DNA of 64,000 nucleotides from Clostridia bacterium. Its GTDB lineage: Bacteria; Bacillota; Clostridia; Oscillospirales; CAG-272. The DNA lies in assembly GCA_017937845.1 (NCBI GenBank), contig JAGBCV010000029.1, positions 1 through 64,000 of the forward strand, in the 5' to 3' direction. Under the pieces are notes generated by a model that was not told the DNA's origin, did no database searches, and worked only from the letters and a program-made list of their open reading frames with translations. Every line of letters starts with the position of its first letter. The first letter of the stretch is position 1. This document shows positions 35,893-42,846 of the stretch, piece by piece. The position numbers and the translations under genes are program-made.

Positions 35893-36261
35893 ATGATGAA
35901 AAACGTGGCAGATTGGATTGACAATGTTCTGCATAACAACGCTGTCCCTACGGATATTGTTGCTTTTTGTTTTAATCTTTATGAAGAAAGCGACAGCAGT
36001 TGGGCTATGGAATTGGTAGGAACAGAAAGATTTGATTTAGAGGATGAAGATTGGGCTTGCAATGAAGCAACCGATTTTGGCTCAAGAGAGAATCTTTATA
36101 ATTGGAAAATGGAATGTGAATGGGACGAAGCATTGGCGTATATGGTGAATGAATTAAAGCAATATTTATCAAGTGGAAAATACGCCGAATTATTAAAATC
36201 CAAAGAGGGCGTTGGCGTTGGATTTGTTGACGGCAATATAGAGATCTTGCATAGCAAATAA
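35893..36261 (+). CDS. Small acidic protein of unknown function (possibly immunity-type)
   Basis: A 122-residue acidic, Trp-rich soluble protein: VADWIDNVLHNNAVPTDI, AFCFNLYEESDSSWAMELVG, DEDWACNEATDFGSREN, and a C-terminal GVGVGFVDGNIEI. Size, acidity and the Trp/Glu pattern are like those of immunity proteins from polymorphic-toxin loci, but I cannot name the family and no toxin gene is adjacent. RBS AAAGGAG, then ATGATG; start either at 35893 or 35896. AT-rich like the transposase gene before it, so both may have arrived together (inference). Terminator directly after. Confidence 0.55.
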   Translation: MMKNVADWIDNVLHNNAVPTDIVAFCFNLYEESDSSWAMELVGTERFDLEDEDWACNEATDFGSRENLYNWKMECEWDEALAYMVNELKQYLSSGKYAELLKSKEGVGVGFVDGNIEILHSK

Positions 36262-36267
36262 AAATTT

Positions 36268-36301
36268 ACCCGACAGATTTTCAAAGTCTGTCGGGTTTTT
36301 A
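36268..36301 (+). terminator. Rho-independent terminator
   Basis: ACCCGACAGA (36268-36277) with TCTGTCGGGT (36287-36296), then T5. The following 36302-36387 stretch shows no other feature. Confidence 0.9.
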
Positions 36302-36387
36302 TCAGCCTCAGGAGAAAATCTCTTTTTGCCATCGGTCTTTGTGCATTTTCAACAGAAAAAAAGCATAAAAACTATCATAAAAAACTC

Positions 36388-36416
36388 TTGACAAATCGCT
36401 TTCTTTGTGTTATTCT
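36388..36416 (+). promoter_or_regulatory. Promoter of the amino acid ABC transporter operon
   Basis: TTGACA (36388-36393), 17-bp spacer, TATTCT (36411-36416). Transcription from near 36423 includes the entire nested-stem element in a 5' UTR of about 140 bases. Confidence 0.8.
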
Positions 36417-36436
36417 TTTAACACGCTAAAACAAAA

Positions 36437-36528
36437 GCGGGCGACGCCCGCGGGAAATTGCTCGCCTATCCCGGCTTTTCCGATTGAGTGGGAACTGCGA
36501 AACGATCAGGTCGATCTGAGCGATTTCT
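36437..36528 (+). repeat. Nested-stem 95-nt element, copy 2 (in 5' UTR)
   Basis: Hairpin GCGGGC-GAC-GCCCGC (36437-36451), in which one base pair differs from copies 1 and 3 in both arms (T-A replaced by C-G). Outer arm GAAATTGCTC (36454-36463) pairs with GAGCGATTTC (36518-36527) with one T-G. The AGGTCGATCTG motif is kept at 36508-36518. The inner CTCGCC arm lost its GGCGAG partner, and GATC-N5-GATC stands there instead. Confidence 0.8.
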
Positions 36529-36562
36529 AAAAAAACAAAAAAAGATTTAAGGAGATTCCACA

Positions 36563-37357
36563 ATGAAAAAACTTCTCGCGCTTCTTCTTGCCACCTTGAT
36601 GATGGCAATGCTTTTCACCTCTTGCTCCACACCCGATACCATGGTCATCGGTTATACCCTCTATGAGCCGATGAACTATGAAGACGCAAACGGCAACCTG
36701 ATTGGCTTTGATACCGATCTTGCAAAGGCTGTCGGCGAAAAGATCGGCTATGACGTAACCTTTAAGCTGATCGACTGGCCTCAGAGATACACCGAGCTCA
36801 ACGCAGGCAATATCGATTGCATTTGGAACGGCTTTACCGCAAACACCGCGGATGACGACGGCGTTTCCAGAAGAGAAAAGGTCGATTTTTCTTACAATTA
36901 CATGAGAAACAAACAGGTCATCGTGACCACCGCGGAAATCGCGGCGACCGTTGTTGATACGAGCTCTCTTGCTGATAAGGTTGGCGCTGTGGAAGCAAAA
37001 TCCGCAGGCGATACCTTCCTTACCGACAACTTGACAGGCGCTATCAAAAACGGTGTTGCTTCTCAGCTCGATGCGATGAGAGAGCTTGCACTCGGTACGG
37101 CAGACTTCGTTGTCGTTGACGACCAGCTTGCAAAGGCATACGTCGGCACAGGCGATTACAAGGATCTCGTTATCGTGGAAACCATCACCGGTACGGAAGA
37201 ATTTTACGCGATTGGCTTCAAAAAGGGCAGTGAACTCACCGCAAAGGTAAACGCAGCTCTCGAAGAGCTCGCCGCTGACGGCACGATCGCAAGACTTGCA
37301 GAAGAATACGGCGTTTCCAATACCGCCATCACTGATTTTGCAGATCAGAAAAAGTAA
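36563..37357 (+). CDS. Polar amino acid ABC transporter, substrate-binding lipoprotein
   Basis: A 264-residue SBP of the family 3 (HisJ/GlnH-like) group. Lipobox FTSC (Cys near 21), then VIGYTLYEPMNYEDANG, LIGFDTDLAKAVGEKIGYDV, IDWPQRYTELNAGNIDCIWN with the ligand-binding Asp/Arg region, and FYAIGFKKGSELTAKVN, all typical. RBS AAGGAG. Collects an amino acid outside the membrane for the permease and ATPase encoded next. Preceded by a structured 5' UTR element and separated from the permease by a hairpin that likely lets more SBP than permease mRNA accumulate. Confidence 0.95.
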   Translation: MKKLLALLLATLMMAMLFTSCSTPDTMVIGYTLYEPMNYEDANGNLIGFDTDLAKAVGEKIGYDVTFKLIDWPQRYTELNAGNIDCIWNGFTANTADDDGVSRREKVDFSYNYMRNKQVIVTTAEIAATVVDTSSLADKVGAVEAKSAGDTFLTDNLTGAIKNGVASQLDAMRELALGTADFVVVDDQLAKAYVGTGDYKDLVIVETITGTEEFYAIGFKKGSELTAKVNAALEELAADGTIARLAEEYGVSNTAITDFADQKK

Positions 37358-37378
37358 TCCATTATGACTTATCGAAGC

Positions 37379-37405
37379 AAGGTTGAAAACCGTGTTTTCA
37401 ACCTT
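37379..37405 (+). terminator. Intercistronic hairpin between SBP and permease genes
   Basis: AAGGTTGAAAAC (37379-37390), CGT loop, GTTTTCAACCTT, then GCTGTTTTG. Probably a partial terminator or 3'-end protector of the SBP mRNA, since the next two genes have no own promoter that I can see. Confidence 0.8.
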
Positions 37406-37440
37406 GCTGTTTTGTGTTGTTAGAAAAAGGAGTGATTCTC

Positions 37441-38151
37441 ATGAGCTTTTGGCAAATCACACTGGAGCTGCTCGGTGGCTTCGGTCTTACCTGTTTGCTG
37501 TTTCTTTTGACCTTGATCTTGGCGATTCCGCTCGGTCTTGGCATTTCGTTCTGTACCATGAGTAGTTTCAAACCGCTCAAAGCCGTCAGCAAAATTTTTG
37601 TATGGCTGATTCGCGGTATTCCGCTCATGCTTCTCATTTTTATGATCTATTATCTGCCGGGACTTCTCGGTCTTGGTTCGCTGAACATCTTCAATCAGCT
37701 TGACCGTTATTTCACAAGCCTTGCAGGAAGCAGCGAAATGCTCTATCACGGTCGCTTTATCGCCGTTTTGATTGCATTCGTCATCAATTATTCCTGTTAT
37801 TTTTCGGAGATCTTCCGCGGCGGTATCGAAAGCATTTCCCGCGGTCAATACGAAGCGGGTCAAGTGCTCGGTATGACGAAGGGACAGATTTTCAGAAAAA
37901 TCGTCTTGAAGCAGGTCATCAAGTGTATCCTGCCTCCGATGTCCAATGAGATCATCACGCTCGTCAAGGATACTGCGCTTGCCAATGCGATCGCAATTCC
38001 CGAGATCATTCAGCGTGCAGAGCTGATGGCGTCGGGACAGGCAATCATCTGGCCTATTTTCTATACGGCAGTCTTTTACCTGCTTTTTGTCGGCGGATTG
38101 ACGATCTTGCTTGGACGCGCCGAAAAGAAGCTTTCTTATTTCAAGGCGTAA
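37441..38151 (+). CDS. Polar amino acid ABC transporter, permease
   Basis: A 236-residue HisM/GlnP-like permease with five or so membrane helices. The EAA loop ISRGQYEAGQVLGMTKGQIF is clear (about residues 131-150), contacting the ATPase; WLIRGIPLMLLIFMIYYLP is a typical HisMQ-family segment near 60. Start at 37441 (AAAGGAG box, 10 bases); the longer frame from 37414 is rejected. A single permease gene implies a homodimeric channel. Thirteen bases... a 12-base gap separates it from the ATPase gene. Confidence 0.94.
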   Translation: MSFWQITLELLGGFGLTCLLFLLTLILAIPLGLGISFCTMSSFKPLKAVSKIFVWLIRGIPLMLLIFMIYYLPGLLGLGSLNIFNQLDRYFTSLAGSSEMLYHGRFIAVLIAFVINYSCYFSEIFRGGIESISRGQYEAGQVLGMTKGQIFRKIVLKQVIKCILPPMSNEIITLVKDTALANAIAIPEIIQRAELMASGQAIIWPIFYTAVFYLLFVGGLTILLGRAEKKLSYFKA

Positions 38152-38163
38152 GGAGGGAACACC

Positions 38164-38958
38164 ATGTTTTTGGAAGTAAAAAATCTTACGAAAAGCTTTG
38201 GCGAAACACAGGTCTTGCAGGGCATCAATTTCGGACTCGAAAAAGGACAGGTGCTTTCCATCATCGGTTCTTCGGGTAGCGGTAAGACCACGCTTTTGCG
38301 TTGCATCAATGCGCTTGAGACCGCAGACGGCGGCGAAATTTATGTTGACGGCAATAAGATATTCGATGCCGCCGAGCAGAAGAACAAAAAATCAAAAACG
38401 AAAAATATCCTCAATTTCGGCTTTGTTTTTCAATCGTTTAATCTTTTTCCGCAGTATACCGCGCTTGAAAATATCACGCTTGCGCCCTCTTTGAAGATTC
38501 GAGAGGCGTATAAGCAAAAGAGCATCACTAAGGACGAAATGAAAGAAAAACTTGCCGAGATCGAAAATAATGCGCTTTCACTTCTCGCCAAGGTCGGACT
38601 TTCCGAGAAGAAAAATTCCTATCCCTGTCAGCTTTCAGGCGGACAACAGCAGAGAGTTTCCATCGCGCGCGCCTTGGCGCTTTCGCCCGATGTGCTTTGC
38701 TTTGACGAGCCGACCTCCGCGCTCGACCCCGAGATCACGGGCGAGGTGCTGAAGATCATCAAAAGCCTCGCGGCAGAAAATATGACCATGATCATCGTAA
38801 CGCATGAAATGGCATTTGCACGCGATGTTTCCGATAAGATCATCTTCATGGATGGCGGCGTCATTTCCGCAGAGGGAAGCCCCGCAGAGCTTTTCGCGCA
38901 GAGAGAAAACCGCCGTTTGCAGGCGTTTCTCAGCTCGTTTTACGATATGGCGAAATAA
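38164..38958 (+). CDS. Polar amino acid ABC transporter, ATP-binding protein
   Basis: A 264-residue GlnQ/HisP-like ATPase. Walker A IIGSSGSGKTTLLR (residues 35-48), Q-loop GFVFQSFNLFPQYTALENI, signature LSGGQQQRVSIARALA, Walker B VLCFDEPTSALDPEI and H-loop IIVTHEMAFARDVSD. An insertion of about 15 residues rich in Lys/Asn (EQKNKKSKTKN) before the Q-loop and another after it make it slightly longer than usual (about 240). Last gene of the operon. Drives uptake of a polar amino acid, identity not decidable. Confidence 0.96.
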   Translation: MFLEVKNLTKSFGETQVLQGINFGLEKGQVLSIIGSSGSGKTTLLRCINALETADGGEIYVDGNKIFDAAEQKNKKSKTKNILNFGFVFQSFNLFPQYTALENITLAPSLKIREAYKQKSITKDEMKEKLAEIENNALSLLAKVGLSEKKNSYPCQLSGGQQQRVSIARALALSPDVLCFDEPTSALDPEITGEVLKIIKSLAAENMTMIIVTHEMAFARDVSDKIIFMDGGVISAEGSPAELFAQRENRRLQAFLSSFYDMAK

Positions 38959-38966
38959 CGAAAAAT

Positions 38967-39032
38967 CCACCGAAAGCTCGGTGGTCATAAAAAAGTTGCC
39001 GAGACAGCATCTCACATCGCTGTCTCGGTTCT
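38967..39032 (+). terminator. Two tandem hairpins after the ABC operon
   Basis: CCACCGA-AAGC-TCGGTGG (38967-38984) followed by CCGAGACAGC (38999-39008) with GCTGTCTCGG (39019-39028) and TTCTTG. Confidence 0.7.
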
Positions 39033-39105
39033 TGTAAAATCCATTATCATATGATAGTATGTAATGAAACAGACCGATAAATAAGAATTTGACGGAGAAT
39101 AAGCA

Positions 39106-39702
39106 ATGAAAATCTACGATATTTCACAAGAAGTTTTCAGTTGTCAGGTGTATCCCGATGATCCGGCACCGGAAAAAAAGATTATTAGATCAATGGAAAA
39201 AGGTGAAGTATATAATTTGACGGCATTTAGTATGTGTGCGCACAACGGCACGCATATAGATGCACCGCGTCATTTTATTAGAGATGGAAAAACTGTGGAT
39301 GAGAAGTCTTTGGAGGCATTTATCGGAATGGCTTACGTAGCAGAGCATAGTGGGGTTGTTACCTATAATGATGCCACGGAAATAATTGAAAAAGCCAAAA
39401 AGCATAATGCGGAAGCTGCAAAGAGAATTCTGATAAAAGGAGATGTCGAGGTATCATTAGAGGCAGCAAAGGTATTTGCATCTTCAGATATTTTGCTTCT
39501 GGGAAATGAACCACAGACAGTCGGACCTCAAAACGCGCCAATGGCGGTGCATCTTGCACTATTGTCTGCAGATGTTATCTTGCTTGAGGGGATTCGTTTG
39601 GCAGAGGTGTCCGAGGGAATATATTTCTTAAATGCGGCTCCGCTGAATTTGGCGGGGGCAGACGGTTCACCGTGCAGAGCGGTGTTGATAGATAATGAGT
39701 AA
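39106..39702 (+). CDS. Cyclase/kynurenine formamidase-like metal-dependent hydrolase
   Basis: A 198-residue protein of the cyclase family (KynB-like). The metal motif HNGTHIDAPRHF (HxGTHxDxPxHF, residues about 46-57) is complete. Also EGIRLAEVSEGIYFLNAAPL near the C-terminus and LILGNEPQ-like segments. Members hydrolyse amides or lactones such as N-formylkynurenine; without tryptophan-catabolic neighbours the substrate is open. AT-richer than flanking genes, with its own RBS (GGAG); probably an acquired single gene (inference). Downstream lies a 250-base non-coding stretch with two hairpins. Confidence 0.9.
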   Translation: MKIYDISQEVFSCQVYPDDPAPEKKIIRSMEKGEVYNLTAFSMCAHNGTHIDAPRHFIRDGKTVDEKSLEAFIGMAYVAEHSGVVTYNDATEIIEKAKKHNAEAAKRILIKGDVEVSLEAAKVFASSDILLLGNEPQTVGPQNAPMAVHLALLSADVILLEGIRLAEVSEGIYFLNAAPLNLAGADGSPCRAVLIDNE

Positions 39703-39956
39703 GTAAATTCCAATTTAGCGAACTGATAAGGGCGCACTTCTATACACGTTCGGTGTGGTGCTTTATGTGCGGTTTTGTGCCGCGCCAAGGTTCCCTCGTC
39801 AGAGGGATCCTTGGACGTTGCTATATCAAAATAATAAGCAAACAACCTCCCTACGAGAAATCTCATAGGGAGGTTTCACTGTTTTACAAAGTTTCACCAA
39901 ACGGTGAATTTTTTGTATGAACGCGAGTTTGATGGAATTATTTTGATAGGGCTTTT
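39703..39956. other. Non-coding stretch with an internal palindrome
   Basis: Holds CCAAGG-T-TCCCTC-GTCA-GAGGGA-T-CCTTGG (39784-39813), a perfect double-arm hairpin of the kind found in the GC-rich repeat family, and the bidirectional terminator at 39844. No gene seen. Confidence 0.6.
39844..39876. terminator. Bidirectional terminator
   Basis: AACCTCCCTA (39844-39853) with TAGGGAGGTT (39866-39875) plus an inner GAGA-AA-TCTC stem. Lies between the convergent cyclase and deacetylase genes. Confidence 0.8.
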
Positions 39957-40637
39957 TTATTCTCCTCCCAAAAGCTCCGAGACCGTGACAAATTCATAGC
40001 CCTCATCGAGGAGCTTGGGAATCAAAATTTTGAGAGCATCGAGCGTATGCGCGGTGCGTGCGGTATAATCATGAAACAAAACGATACTGCCGCCGCGCAC
40101 CTTGCTTTCTACGGTGCTTACGATTTTATCCGTAGACGCAAGGTCCCAATCGCGGGTGTCGACGGTCCAGAGAATGACGGGATATTCTGCGTGTCTTGCC
40201 GCGGCGAGAACGGCTTCCGAGCAAGCGCCCTCGGGCGGTCGAAAAAGAGAGACCTTAACGCCCGTCAAGTCCAAAATGACCTTTTCCGTGTCGGCAAGCT
40301 CCTTTTCCAGCATCGGCGCTGACATTTTGGAAATGCCTTCGTGCCGAAAGGTGTGATTGCCGATCTCATGCCCGAGAGAAACCGCACGCTTCAGCGGCTC
40401 GGGATAATAGACTGCATTTTGCCCGATTACGAAAAACGTCGCGTGAATGTTATATTCTGCGAGCAAATCCAAAATCCTGTCCGTTTGCCTTGGGTGCGGT
40501 CCGTCGTCAAAGGTCAAGGCGATCTTGGGCGATTCTCCGCTTCCCGAACGAATGACAGGCGTGTCCTCCGTCGCGCTCACGGAAAACGGCAAAAGAAACA
40601 ATACGACAGCAAGCATCAAAGCCAAAAACCGTTTCAT
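39957..40637 (-). CDS. Secreted polysaccharide deacetylase
   Basis: A 226-residue NodB-domain (CE4) enzyme with a cleavable signal peptide (about 1-22, ends VSA). All five CE4 motifs are seen: IALTFDDGPH (first Asp pair), GNHTFRHEG (metal His), LFRPPEGA (Arg), WTVDTRDWD and VLFHDYTA. Substrate probably peptidoglycan or another N-acetylated glycan at the cell surface. Its start overlaps the upstream pdaA-like gene by four bases (ATGA), so the two are one operon with coupled translation. Confidence 0.93.
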   Translation of the reverse strand: MKRFLALMLAVVLFLLPFSVSATEDTPVIRSGSGESPKIALTFDDGPHPRQTDRILDLLAEYNIHATFFVIGQNAVYYPEPLKRAVSLGHEIGNHTFRHEGISKMSAPMLEKELADTEKVILDLTGVKVSLFRPPEGACSEAVLAAARHAEYPVILWTVDTRDWDLASTDKIVSTVESKVRGGSIVLFHDYTARTAHTLDALKILIPKLLDEGYEFVTVSELLGGE

Positions 40638-41407
40638 TCACACATCTCCTTAAGTTCCGTAAGCGAGCCAAAGCGATATCCCTCCGCTTTCCATTTTGTG
40701 ATGAGCGTGTCCAAAATATCGGCGTTCGTCTTGGAGGTCGGATGCAGAAGGATCACCGCTCCGTTGTGGATATTTTCACAGAGGATTTTTTGAGCAAAGT
40801 CGGCAGAAGGCTGCTTGTCGTTATCCCAATCGGCATAGGCAAGACTCCAAAAGACCGTCGTATATCCCATTTTTTTGACGGTTTCAAGGCTTTTTTCATC
40901 AAATTTTCCCTCCGGCGGACGGAAAAAAGGCGCCATTTCTCCGCCGATCTTCTCCTTGTAAAGCGTTTCAAGTGAACCGATCTCTTTTTCGATTTCTTCT
41001 TTTTTGCATTTTGTTAAATCCTTATGCTTTGACGTATGATTGCAAACGAGATGCCCCTCATCTTTCATGCGTGTGACAAGCTCGGGATTGCGATTTATGA
41101 GATTTTCCAAAATGAAAAATGCACCCTCAACCTCATGCTTTTTCAGCGTATCGAGAATCCTTGCCACGTTTCCGTTTTCATATCCCGCATCAAAGGTCAG
41201 ATAGATCACCTTTTCATCTTTTCCGAGATAGACCCCGTCAAGGTCTTTGATATATGCCATACCGCTTTCGATTTCGGGACGGATATGGTCTTTTTGCCGT
41301 TTGCAATACCAGCTTTGCGCGTCGGCAGCGCGGAGAGATGCTCCTGCGCCGAGAAACAAAACCGAGGAAACCAAAACGGATATGAGCTTTTGTATTGAAA
41401 TTTTCAT
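40634..41407 (-). CDS. pdaA: PdaA-like delta-lactam-biosynthetic deacetylase
   Basis: A 257-residue CE4 enzyme with signal peptide (about 1-27). The hallmark of PdaA is present: VIYLTFDAGYENGN, where ordinary deacetylases have TFDDGP; CNHTSKH holds the metal His pair, FFRPPEGKFD and VFWSLAYADWD follow. PdaA removes the acetyl group of muramic acid during spore cortex delta-lactam formation, so its presence indicates a sporulating lineage. First gene of a two-gene operon with a second CE4 enzyme. Confidence 0.88.
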   Translation of the reverse strand: MKISIQKLISVLVSSVLFLGAGASLRAADAQSWYCKRQKDHIRPEIESGMAYIKDLDGVYLGKDEKVIYLTFDAGYENGNVARILDTLKKHEVEGAFFILENLINRNPELVTRMKDEGHLVCNHTSKHKDLTKCKKEEIEKEIGSLETLYKEKIGGEMAPFFRPPEGKFDEKSLETVKKMGYTTVFWSLAYADWDNDKQPSADFAQKILCENIHNGAVILLHPTSKTNADILDTLITKWKAEGYRFGSLTELKEMCE

Positions 41408-41500
41408 GTCATTTCTCCTTTTCTGTATGCTTTACAACCTCAGTTTTTGCAAAATCAGCGGAAAATACCCCATGAAATTTCTGCATCTCTTACAAAATCA

Positions 41501-41529
41501 TTGCAATTTTCAAAAAAATAAGGTATACT
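41501..41529 (+). promoter_or_regulatory. trmL promoter
   Basis: TTGCAA (41501-41506), 17-bp spacer, TATACT (41524-41529). Confidence 0.75.
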
Positions 41530-41580
41530 ATAAAGTAGTACACTGAAAAAGTATGACTTTCGGAAAGGATATCTTCTTTT

Positions 41581-42084
41581 ATGTCAAAGATCAATATCGT
41601 TCTTGTGGAACCCGAAATTCCGCAGAATACAGGAAATATTGCCAGAACCTGCTCCGCAACGGGCGCGGCGCTCCATCTGGTCAAGCCACTCGGCTTTGCT
41701 ATTGATGACCGCAAAATGAAACGCGCAGGTCTGGATTATTGGAATACACTCGAAATTTATATGTATGAATCCCTTGCCGATTTTATGGAAAAGCACGGCA
41801 ACGATAACCTTTGGTTTTATACCACCAAGGCAAGCAAGCTCTATACGGAAGCCGCCGTTGACGAATCGAATGAAATCTATCTCGTTTTCGGCAAGGAAAC
41901 TAAGGGACTTCCCGAAGAACTCACCGCGGCACATTTTGACCATAGCGTGAGAATGCCGATGCTAAACGATATCCGAAGCCTTAACCTTTCCAATACCGTC
42001 GCCATCGCCGTATATGAAACCCTGCGACAGGGCGGTTTTGAGGGTATGAAGACCGACGGGGAGAAGCTTGCTTCGATGCAATGA
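41581..42084 (+). CDS. trmL: tRNA (cytidine(34)-2'-O)-methyltransferase TrmL
   Basis: A 167-residue minimal SPOUT methyltransferase. INIVLVEPEIPQNTGNIART (residues 4-23) is the diagnostic first motif; LVKPLGFAIDDRKMKRAGLDYW and LVFGKETKGLPEE follow, with the knot loop RMPMLNDIRSLNLSNTVAI at the end. It methylates the wobble base of tRNA-Leu species. Length and order are standard. RBS AAAGGA. Monocistronic; downstream begins a 760-base repeat-rich gap before secA. Confidence 0.96.
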   Translation: MSKINIVLVEPEIPQNTGNIARTCSATGAALHLVKPLGFAIDDRKMKRAGLDYWNTLEIYMYESLADFMEKHGNDNLWFYTTKASKLYTEAAVDESNEIYLVFGKETKGLPEELTAAHFDHSVRMPMLNDIRSLNLSNTVAIAVYETLRQGGFEGMKTDGEKLASMQ

Positions 42085-42846
42085 CCATGTGTCCTTGACA
42101 CCCCGCATTTCTCAACTTTTTCTTTTTGAAAGAAAAAGTTGCAAAAAGAAGCAAAAACCTTGCAGGTTTATCGCTTGTAGATTTTGAAAGCTCGCTTTCG
42201 CGTTCTCCTACCGGCTATGACCCGCCGGAAAGAACGCGGTTTCATGTCGGCTTTTATCCAAGGTCGCGTAATTTATGTCGGCAAAATGGGTCTATCTCAG
42301 ACGTGCTCGCGCTCATTCAAATTTGCGCTTGCCGAACGGCGCTCAAGCGCCGTCACAAATAAAATCTAATGCTTCTGCCCATCGGCGTGAGCAAGCGAAA
42401 ATACCATGTTATGGTGTTTTCGTGCCGCGATACGGCACAAAGCAAGGAGTATCAGAAGCAGGGCTTGCCTTGCACGTGATACGACTATGCGACTGCCGAG
42501 AATGTTCCGCCGTGATGTCCCGGAGGTGAAGCCACCGGAGGGTTGCATAAACTCGGGGTCCTCAAAATATGCGTTAGCATGTTTTGGGGTTCTCGAACTT
42601 GTTTATGCAAAATCCGTGCGGGGAGCCGATAGCACCGCATACGAAAATTTGCGCTTCGGTCAAGCGGAACGCTTGCGACTCTTTTCGTACTTTTCTGTTC
42701 GCACAGAAAAGTACACGTGCCTTTTTCTTTTGAATCAGAAAAAGAACGATCGGAACGACTAAAGTTTACAAATTAGTATAGTATTTTGAAGGAAAATCAT
42801 GTATAATAATCTTGTTATCATATGATTTGTGAAAGGAAAATAACAT
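42085..42846. repeat. Large composite repeat, copy A
   Basis: A 650-base element at 42110-42755. Left part (42110-42370): TTTCTTTTTGAAAGAAAAAG hairpin, GCAAAAAGAAGCAAAAACC, then a sequence that matches the inverse of 56640-56920 closely and keeps an open frame from 42126 to 42362. Middle (42371-42640) is a segment missing from copy B, including GGAGGTGAAGCCACCGG. Right part (GCGCTTCGGTCAAGCGGAAC at 42651-42670, then a CTTTTCTG...CAGAAAAG hairpin) matches copy B again. So copy A carries an insertion, or copy B a deletion. The secA -10 box (TATAAT, 42802-42807) follows. Confidence 0.75.

Noticed and set aside
42406..42762. A 118-residue frame in the right part of repeat copy A
   Set aside because: It lies in the repeat, has no RBS and crosses the border between repeat modules; kept only as repeat, not as a gene.
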